64,000 nt of DNA from Puccinia triticina (Eukaryota; Basidiomycota; Pucciniomycetes; Pucciniales; Pucciniaceae). Shown piece after piece: positions 56,139-64,000 of the stretch. The notes beneath the pieces were generated by a model. It did not search any database and was not told where the DNA came from. It saw only the letters and a list, made by a program, of their open reading frames with translations. The stretch spans positions 6,221,001-6,285,000 of the forward strand of contig NC_070563.1 in NCBI RefSeq assembly GCF_026914185.1, given 5' to 3'. Position 1 is the first letter of the stretch, and every line of letters starts with the position of its first letter. A program made the translations under genes and the position numbers.

Positions 56139-56468
56139 TGTAAGACTCCTCAGAGAATGCACTCTGACGATAAGATGTGCGTCAAGGTGATTAGCTCAAG
56201 TGCGCCTCGGTATCGGTCCAAACTCGGTGGATTACACTCACCTGACGATAAGATGTGCGTCGAGGTGATTAGCTCAAGTGCGCCTCGGTATCGGTCAAAA
56301 CTTGGTGAGGAAAGAGTGGAACCGGTACCGGGCGCCTTGGACTAGACTAGGTACAAATGGGTGCAGCCGCAGTAGAGTATGTATGTACAAAGGGAAGTAC
56401 ATGCATAAAGATGAATAAACTTGGGATTTGCTAAGTTTACCACATTGGCTCTACCCCGGCCTCCAACA
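56139..56468 (-). repeat. 5' LTR of the Copia element, 330 bp
   Basis: This uninterrupted LTR matches the other LTR except for four substitutions: GTCAAGG/GTCGAGG, GACGATA/GACAATA, CTTGG/CTCGG and GGTGC/GGCGC. All four are transitions at CpG. It is followed by CACAG (56469-56473). Confidence 0.95.
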
Positions 56469-56489
56469 CACAGCACGTCGATTGTGGTA

Positions 56490-56636
56490 TCCAAAATTGC
56501 ATATGTCACTATTTACATAAAATCATAAAACCAATTTTGGCTGGGAGATGTCAGCGTGCATAAAACTTAAAGTGACATCTCCCAGCCAAAATCGCGGTTT
56601 ATGATTTTATGTAAAAAAATCTTATGCAATTTTGAA
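56490..56636. repeat. hairpin MITE-like element, ~147 bp
   Basis: CCAAAATTGCAT and ACATAAAATCATAAA followed by TTGGCTGGGAGATGTCA recur inverted in the second half, ending GCAATTTTGA. The two halves are nearly complementary with a short central loop. No clear target duplication. Confidence 0.65.
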
Positions 56637-58185
56637 TAACATACTGTGTTTTGCAGAATGGTTGAATTTTTCTCAAAATTTCTGGTTTCGCTATGCACTT
56701 ACATAACTTTATTTAAACTTTACACCAAACCGTAGGCCAACCTTGCATTCAAGGTTCTTTCAGCACATGCAGACGAAAATCCACACCTAACTTTAAACCC
56801 AACCCTTCAGATTGACTCCCGCCTGGGATATCCTTCTGTAATGACCCAGCGCTCGGTCGGCCCCTCCCTTCCCCCTTGGTACGGGCATGGGCAGTGGAGG
56901 GTAGGGTAAAGAAGGCGCTCCGGTTCTGAATATGAACTCAGTTCGTCTCTTACCCAACTCCAAGACAATCTACCGGATGACACTGGCTCCGGGGGTGGAT
57001 TTGGCCTTGGGCCTCATCTGACATCTGTCAGGTGCACCATGCGGGAAAAGATATTGAAAAGTATGTGATGGTCCCCGGTTAACGAAACCAGAAATTTTGG
57101 AGAATGATCCAAGCATTCAGTAAAACACAGTAGATGTGTAGGCCAACTTCTTCGTCATCTCAGAAGCATCAACTCTTGGCTTTGGGAAAATGGTCTCGTC
57201 TCTTGGCGGAAGCCCTTCGCCCAGTCAACGGGCTTGAAAGCCGCCACCTGCGGATTGCCGAAATCGGAAGACGCTTTGAGGAAGAACTGCTGGTAATTTC
57301 AAGGTCCTGCACAACTTCACTGGAGGACTTCCCGCCATCGAGCCCAGATTTCCCCGCAAAATCTGGAAAAATCTGAGTTCCCAGATAGCCTCCCAGAGTC
57401 TCAAAGCCTAAATTTCCCTGCAAAATTTGGCTCAGATCTGGGTCTGGAAGGGGTTACCAGATTGACGGTGTGGAACCTCTCAAATGGGTGAGATGAGCTT
57501 GGAGGGGATAAGTATGATAATATACTTGGGTGTTGGTAAGACTGCCCTCCTGGAATAACTCTGGGAGAAGGGTTCACTAAGAATAAAAATAATTTTGTGG
57601 CTGACTTCTATTCTAGTGAGAACTATTACTGGAGTCTTCCAAGGACAACCTGCAAGGAGGGGAGAGTGAGGGTTTGAGAAGGGAGAATGGTTGAGGATTC
57701 AAGGATGTATCTGGTTCTCTGTCAATTTTTTACTAAGGTAATCTGTTCTGGTTTCAATGATGGTTATCTGTCTCTGATGATATTTCTCAAGGATAAAGGT
57801 GATGAATGCTAGTATGTATCATTTACTATTCTAATGCAAGCATAGGGAGAAAGGAAACAACAACTGATGAGTGTAATCTTTATAACTGATCTAGTACATT
57901 GGGGTAAATAATAATCAAGGGAAATAGTGGGGCAATGCCTTCCCTGTACAACAAGTTGGGGTTTGTCTCTGGGGTTATTCTGTACTGGGGAAGGATATTT
58001 AGTTGGGCTAATTCCACTACTACAACTGGCTGGGGTTTCACTAGAATATTCTTCAGGCTAAACTATGTACTCTTCAGTTGGGGTGACTAGACTGGATGAT
58101 GTAATAGTACTAATTATGCCAGATGCTGATGGGGTTATTTATCTAGAGTGATTTTAGCCTTCTTGATTATGTATTTATCTGTACT
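56637..58185. other. no gene recognised
   Basis: 56640-57450 includes short frames without domains; 57450-58185 is AT-rich and non-coding by appearance. Confidence 0.4.
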
Positions 58186-58219
58186 ACTAGAGGCCAAGGC
58201 GGCTGCGCCGCTGCAGGGG

Positions 58220-59833
58220 AAAAAGGCACAAAATTGCCCCCAATGACCACCACATCCTCAAAAAATCATGAAAATGTTGGCTTTACTTTTAGTCATCACA
58301 CTGGAGTGACACAAACTGGCACATTTCTCATTGGAATCACTTCAAGCTACAAATCATCACAAGTTATTCCAGTCATCATCTTAAAACTTTGAATCTACTC
58401 ACAAGGCTGCTCCACCACTGAACATAAAATGCACACTCCTTACCAAAAGGAGGTATATCAACATACTCTGCCAAAAGCAGATTTATTTCTTTTGTTGAGG
58501 GTAACTGGGTGACACAAGACTAAGAGAGATTGACAAGGTGTCAAGGACATGGTCCAAGCACAGTGATCAGTCAACTTGCAATAATCATTCAGTGAGGAAG
58601 GATAACAGTAAGAAGAACAACTAGACTATATACATGTATAATATAGGCTAAGTTGTGGGTGTATAGGTTAGAAGCATACTACATAGGGAAATGCCAATAT
58701 ACTATCTCAACATCTTTGAGGCCACCAATAGAATCACACTATGATTGATTGCAAAAGAATTAAAGGTAAAAAGATACAAGCCAATACATCACAATTGCTG
58801 TCATTTTTTGCAGTGCTCATCAGGCCCACTCACCTTGGCATGGTAGTGCCATATTAAAACTCTCTTTACTTATACTTCCACAGATCCTAAATTAATGTAT
58901 TGAATTATGAATCCATTTTGTCAAACTGTGGCATGTAGTCTTGTTTCAGTAGTGTTTCTTGTTTGGATCCCTCAAAAATAAAATATGGAAATCCATTAAA
59001 ATGATAGATCACTTGGTGATTTTGAGAATTATCTGCCCATGATTTAACTTCATAAATAAAAACCATGTAGATATATTTATAAAAAATCAGAATACCATCA
59101 GATCACATCTATGGCTGATAGTTATTATAAATTTGACATTTTCATTTATGTGGGTCTAATTTAACATCTTCAAGGGTACCAGACGGTCTAGGAATTCCTC
59201 CACTGTGCTGAATAATGAACAATTCAAAAGCTGGTAATCACAAAGAAGAATCAGCCAAAAAGAAATCTGGTCCATTTTCAAACAACACAGCACAACAAAA
59301 AATTTGAATTGTTTTTGTTCTTCTTAATATAGGGAAGCATGATTGGCAATGCCATTGACATCTTATCAGCAAGTTTCTAAATCTGGAAGGCCGCCTCCGG
59401 TCTAAACATATTATGTGTGTGACAAAAGGCTGCCAAACATACATTACAATGCACTGGGACCCACCCCCAATGGGGATCGATGGGATGGGAGAGAATTCAG
59501 TGAATCTTCAATGGCCAGTGGGCAGAACTGCCTGCAGCTTTGCAGAGAAAGAGGAGGACGACTGGGTGTGCAGCTTTAGGATAGCAGTGTCTGGGAGGGA
59601 CAAAACAATTAAAAGAGCTGGGTAAAGGGATGGGCACCGGAGTTGAGTGGGGAGATGTAAGGCGGGGTGGTTGAGTCACTTGAGGAGCAAGCATACATAC
59701 ATCCAGCCGGCAGCTGATTGCAGCAAATCAATTGGCGAGCTAAGCAACTCACAAAACTGCCTGCTTCCGGCACCAAGCTCAAGGGAATACCTTGCACCCA
59801 CTGCTAGTTGTGTTTGAAAAGGGTGAAACTTAC
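58220..59833. other. AT-rich sequence without recognisable genes
   Basis: The 3' half of the signal peptide peptidase gene would be expected here if it were complete. I could not find the GLGD-containing segment or the PAL motif on the minus strand. Small frames at 59413-59625 show no domain. Confidence 0.4.
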
Positions 59834-61179
59834 CAAAGTTCTTGGCGACGCTAACCATGACGCTTTCACCGAAAGCATGGGATGATACGAAGACCTACCA
59901 AACATCATATCTAGAGGAACGAGGTCCGTCAATTAGTTGCATGCTTGACTCAGAAAAAAAAGGGGGAAATGACTGACATGAACAGACTAGCAAGTAAGAC
60001 GGTACCAGTCTTGAAGCTATCAAGCTTCAATAGTGTGATAGCGTTGAAGGCAAAGCTGAGAGCAAACAAGTTGGAAAGCATCCATTTTTTGGTGTACCAT
60101 TTGACTGCGGAGAGGATGACGGAGATGGTGATGAAGCTGATGTGCCAGTTGGTGAACCGGAGACTGTACAAGACATCCGCCGTGTTCCGGGTCAATCTGA
60201 ACTTGTATTTTGTCTGTTTCGCCCAGTTTGTTGGGCCAAGATTTGTCTTGGTGATTGTCACTAGCGCTCCCAAGCCCATCAGCAAGAAATATACGGCAAA
60301 CACCAATCCTAATAAGGCTCCCGAGCCCCTGATCATCAAATTTCAGATATAAATAGATATACAGGAAATAAGTTGGATTGGTGGAAGGAGTCAACAGTGC
60401 AAGAGCTACACTACAAAAAGCGGCAGCGTAGCAAAAGCGTAGCGGTTTTAGCCTTGCTTTGCTAAGCTTTTTGTAGTGGACTTGGCGCTTTGCTATTTGC
60501 TACATTTTTTATAGGGAAAAAATTAAAGAAAATAGCGCGCTTTTTTTAGCGCAGAGTAGCGGCAATTCGCTACGCTTCTTGCTATAGTAGCGGAAAAAAC
60601 GCTACTGTAGCAATTTTGCTGCGCTGCCATAGCACCATTCAAACATCAATACTGCACATCATAAAATGAGAGGATTGATGTTTGTGTACTATTTCTGGCA
60701 TTTTCCACCAAAAGGCAGAGATGCCCGCTACGCTTTTGACACAAAAGCAACCCGGTTCGCTACGCTTTTGGCGCTAAAAAGCGCTATTAGCGCCAAAAAG
60801 CGTCAATTTTTCCGCTGCGCTATACTGTAGCAAAGCGGCAAAAAAAAGCGCTTCGCTATGCGCAGGCCAAAGCTGCAGTAGCGGTTCTGGCGCTTTGCTA
60901 CCGCTCAAAGTAGCGATTTTCCGCTAGCGCTAACGCTATTCTGGATCCAGAGTAGCGTGTTTCCGCTTCGCTACGCAAAAGCGTTGCTTTTCGTAGCGAA
61001 GCGTAGCTCTTGCAGTGTTGAAGGAGTGGATAGCCTGGGATGTGCAAAATGACTTACAAGACCGGAAACCAGTAAGCATCTTCACTGGTCATTCCCTTGA
61101 TAGCTTCCTCTTCCTCATTGGAAGATTCAGTGGAATCAGCAGAATTTTTTCCTCCATTTTTCTTCAACACAATTGGAGC
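59834..61179 (-). pseudogene. truncated signal peptide peptidase (GxGD intramembrane aspartyl protease)
   Basis: Exons 61179-61058, 60328-59978 and 59910-59834 join in phase. They contain MTSEDAYWFPVL, then membrane segments (VYFLLMGLGALVTITKT), NLFALSFAFNAITLLKLDSF, and the catalytic YD of the first active-site motif, ending SVMVSVAKNF. These match the central part of signal peptide peptidase, an ER membrane protease that clears signal-peptide remnants. A TAG follows two codons after the catalytic Asp (59895-59897) where the family has a hydrophobic residue. The second catalytic segment (GLGD) and the PAL motif are missing downstream, and the N-terminal membrane segments were not found upstream. 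A MITE lies in the first intron. Confidence 0.8.
60400..61012. mobile_element. MITE, 613 bp, CAGTG target duplication, saturated with TAGCG/CGCTA motifs
   Basis: The terminal inverted repeats CAAGAGCTAC / GTAGCTCTTG are flanked by CAGTG at 60395-60399 and 61013-61017. The interior alternates GCGTAGC, GCTACGC, AGCGCTA and GCTTTT motifs so densely that most of it is self-complementary. It is non-coding and sits in an intron of the peptidase remnant. The region 4760-5147 looks related. Confidence 0.85.
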
Positions 61180-61890
61180 CTAAGTCAAAGCATAATCATG
61201 AGAACAGCTTGGTCTGTTGTTTTTGTTGCTGCTCTTGCTGTTGGGCGGAGTCAAAGGTCAGTTCGCGGGGCTCGCTGGAGCTCTCAATTGGTGCTTGACC
61301 ACCGGCAAAGGCAGCTGGGAAGAGCTTGGGGTGTTGAAGAGCAGCGGGGAGCAAGAGGCATAGCGCTCCTTCTGCTTCAGGTCCTCCATCGTCCTGTCGT
61401 CGCATGACGGGAGTGAGTACATAGATCAATAGCCGGTGGCCCAGGTTCGGGCCTCTTCCCTGGGCGCCACGCAGCGCGTCGGGATGCGGATCATTGTTGA
61501 TTGCTGGCAGGTTGGGGTTGTACTTGGAGGAGGGCGAAGGGAGTGGGCTATGGTTGTGGTGCTCTGTTGGCTGGGGCGTCTTGTTGGCGGCGATGGGTTG
61601 GTCGTCATCCCTGCTGTTTCTGCAGTCGTTGTTGTTGGTGGATCTTGAGCCGATGCGGAAGAGCTTCTTCCACAACCGTTGCGAGCCGCCCGAGCTGGTG
61701 GTATCGATGGACGAGCAACTCTGGACGGTATTTACATTGAGTTTTCTTTTCTTGGCGTTGGTTTGCGGTATGTGCATACATGAAGGTGGCATTGATGGCG
61801 TGGGTCAGGTAGAGTTTGTTGCCTGTAGCAAGGATGTTGGCAGATGGGCGTGGTCTGAATTTGTTAGGGGGCGGGGTGCCAGACAATCAT
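61180..61890 (-). other. unresolved GC-rich minus-strand frames
   Basis: Overlapping frames at 61196-61792 and 61605-61886 include FRPRPSANILATGNKLYLTH, which looks like real protein, followed by Gln-rich low complexity. I do not recognise a family. It may be a 5' fragment of another host gene or the upstream part of the peptidase locus. Confidence 0.3.
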
Positions 61891-62330
61891 AAAAGGAAGA
61901 GAGTCGGAGGCCAAAATGTTTCCTCAGGCAACTATTGGGCTGTACTTCCAGTTTGAGGGTTGTCTCACCCCCGTCCGCTGTTGCATTTGCGCAGTTTGGC
62001 GGGGGATATTTGTGGACCCCCCTGTGCTTCTGGGCTGGGGGTCTTCTTCCCAACGCTTTTTGACCCTGCTACACAGGGATGGGTGTTGGGCCACGGTGCG
62101 TCAGCTTGCTGCGCTGGGTGGCTGGTTGTGGGTTGCGGGTATTTTTTTGCTTGTAGACTGTTTTTTTGGTGTGTGCATGCTTTTTGTAGGCAAAACCACA
62201 GTTTTTTGGCTTGTTGTATTAAAAAAGGGAAAACCTTTGATTTTTTTTTGTAATTTTGGCCTTTTGTAAGGGGAAACCCTTGAATTTTTTTTCTACAAAC
62301 CTGAGGCTTTAATATACTTGGATTTTGCAG
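61891..62330 (+). repeat. LTR-like interspersed repeat, copy 3
   Basis: GTCTCACCCCCGTCCGCTG, GGGGGATATTTGTGGACCCC, GGGGAAACCCTTGAATTTTT and GGCTTTAATATACTTGGATT match copy 2 at 20815-21245 in the same order and spacing. CATAAAAGG near 61889 may be the TATA-like element. Non-coding. Confidence 0.5.
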
Positions 62331-64000
62331 AGCCAACTTTGGCTGATATTTTGGGTTTAAAAGGTGTAGTGGGGGATTTAAAGTGAGTGGGTAGAAGGGC
62401 CAAGCATGAAAATGCTGGGGGGGGACTTAATCTGGGGCTTGATCTTTAACCTGCAGGTAATGAGAGGTACTTTTGGTGTAGGGTGGCCAACCGGCTTTGG
62501 GGTGGAGGAGGTGGGTGTGAGCCTGAGTCTCTATAGTGACAGCAGGACACAGGAAAAAAAGGGGGGAATATTTGGATTTCTTTGGATAAAGAAAATACAA
62601 ATATAAGAGAGAGAGAGAAAGAGAGAGAGAAACTGAGCAGATTCAAGATAAGCAGATATTCAAGGTTATTCTGGTGGGAATGCACAATGCACGTCCACTG
62701 GCAATGCTACCTCTTCAGAATAGTGCTGCCAAGCTGTGCTAGAGAGTGCTACAGCCTCCTCTCACCAAAGAAACGTGGAGGGCTTCTGGATTAGACATGT
62801 TTAATCCAGCCAAAAAATTTTGGCTTCCTTCTGGATAGTCAAGGTTCTTTAAAGGGAAACCTATGTGGTTTGTTTCTTGCAAAAACCACAGAAAAGGAAT
62901 ACTGTTAAGCAGGGACAGCCCTGTGATCAAGGATAAGGCAAAGGCCAGAAAAGAAGAGCAGATCAAGCAGACACAGAGTTGTACCTCTGAGATAAACAAG
63001 GTTCAGTGAAAGAGGTTACTTACTGTCAATATCCTAGGCGCCTGTGACGGTAGGTATACTGGGAGTGTTGTAAACTATTTGGTGGTGATCCTGGGGTTAT
63101 CTGGGGTGTGGTTCTGGTGTGCTGAAGTCTGTAGATCCTCCTCAGGCAAGGGGGATCCTGACTACAAAAATTTTCACAGTTTGCTTATGTAATTTACATA
63201 TGGACATGTGGTTTGGCGCGCCTGGTAGCGCTGACACGTCACAACTGCGCATGCGCGCTACAACTCAATAACTCAGGGAAGGAGTATAGTTACAAAGAAT
63301 TGGTAAGTTGTAACTAGGGTTACAATTGCATGAGAAAACAGAATATGAAGTCAAAACAAGTTTATCTCTTAAGATGAAAAAGATATGAAGTAATTCATAT
63401 GTAAAAAGTAGAAAAAGGCAGACTTTAGGTCAGCTGAGTTGGCTCTAAGGCTGACAGTGGGACTACATGAGGACCAATGGGAAAACTAGGCCTTACCAAA
63501 TCATGAGTGTTATGGGAAAGGCTGGGAAAGGCCTAAGGTTGACATGATGAAGGCTGCATAATCATGGGGTGGCAAACATGGGTTGGAAAGGGTGTGGAGG
63601 GGGCTCAACAACAGGAGATGGGCATATGGGGGGGGGGGGTCTTACACCCTGCAGTGGCGTAGCCGCTTTGGCCTCTAGTTATAAATAATTTGGGAAGGGT
63701 CCACCTAAGCCCCTGGCTCTGCATGAGCACTCAGGTTGGAATCAATTGGCTCAGTGATGAAAAATGGGACACACCAGTACACATGTGTAAATTTGTGTGA
63801 CACTTCAGCTGCTAAATTTTGTCCCAAGGGAGTTAAAATTCTGGGACAAGTCCAGGGGAGCCTCAGATTATAACCCAGGGTTTTTGAATGAATTCCAGAA
63901 AATCTCCTTGAAAGAATTTCTGTAATGGTGGATGAGAATCAGATATAATTTGTAAAGGATTCAGCCAATTAGCCCCTGGGATTGCCAGGCACTCATCTTG
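62331..64000. other. no gene recognised; simple repeats
   Basis: A GA-rich microsatellite lies at about 62605-62632 and a run of G at about 63629-63639. The rest is AT-rich without domain-bearing frames. The CTAGAGGCC-type end at 63647-63679 is described separately. Confidence 0.4.

Larger units (their letters stand above)
48606..56468 (-). mobile_element. full-length Ty1/Copia LTR retrotransposon with nested insertions
   Basis: The LTRs start TGTAAGAC on the plus strand and end CCTCCAACA. Both are 330 bp once the MITE and its 3 bp duplication are removed from the left LTR. Coding is on the minus strand in the order gag, zinc knuckle, protease, integrase, reverse transcriptase, RNase H, which defines Copia. 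A G-rich tract lies directly inside the left (3') LTR and fits a polypurine tract. A hAT element sits between pol and that tract. Four substitutions separate the LTRs, so insertion is relatively recent. Confidence 0.95.
58186..63679. mobile_element. region bounded by ~32 bp inverted sequences; possible 5.5 kb DNA element
   Basis: CTAGAGGCCAAGGCGGCT...GCTGCAGGG near 58187 is matched in inverse orientation at 63647-63679 with about three mismatches. The pair could be terminal repeats of one element that includes the truncated peptidase gene, a MITE and an LTR-like repeat. No clear target duplication was found and no transposase is present, so two independent copies of a short repeat are an alternative. 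Confidence 0.35.

Overview
This window looks like a transposon-dense stretch of a basidiomycete genome, most likely a rust fungus (Pucciniales, Puccinia-like). The evidence is genes with many 50-110 base introns, a KDZ (Kyakuja-Dileera-Zisupton) transposase, a fungal alpha-kinase, a Tet-like 2OG-Fe(II) oxygenase, Copia, hAT and CACTA-like elements, and C-to-T decay concentrated at TpCpG. The organism call is inference from gene families; no marker gene fixes the species. I recognised no rRNA or tRNA.

Layout. 1-1,700: 3' part of an unrecognised multi-exon gene. 4,100-5,150: small inverted-repeat elements. 5,322-8,845 (-): a nine-exon KDZ transposase that stays open across every proposed splice junction. 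9,200-13,650: GC-rich repeats, an LTR-like repeat and a ~0.94 kb palindrome. 13,682-16,266: a CACTA-like non-autonomous element filled with short palindromic repeats. 16,500-23,800: a patchwork of repeats, including a decayed genomic copy of coatomer beta' and a 1.4 kb foldback element whose empty site is also present in the window.

25,080-41,563 is the centrepiece: two nearly identical 7.7 kb arms in opposite orientation around a 1,092 bp spacer. From the outside in, each arm carries an alpha-kinase gene, a Tet-like oxygenase gene, fragments of host genes (Hsp70 and probably an alpha/beta hydrolase) and an integrase-core gene. The integrase gene runs into the spacer on the right and is cut at the junction on the left. 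The arms have decayed separately: the kinase is open only on the left, and the oxygenase is hit by different lesions in each arm. Most arm-to-arm differences are transitions at CpG, mainly TpCpG.

42,827-45,531 (-): an apparently intact hexose/monosaccharide transporter, the one clear ordinary host gene. 48,606-56,468: a complete Copia retrotransposon coded on the minus strand, with 330 bp LTRs and 5 bp target duplications. A hAT element is nested at the end of pol and a MITE is nested in one LTR. 58,186-63,679: a region bounded by inverted 32 bp sequences that holds a truncated signal peptide peptidase gene with a 613 bp MITE in one intron.

Overall, mobile elements dominate, repeatedly carry pieces of host genes, and are decayed by a CpG-directed process. 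The alpha-kinase, Tet-like oxygenase and integrase combination in the palindrome is the best candidate for an undescribed composite unit.
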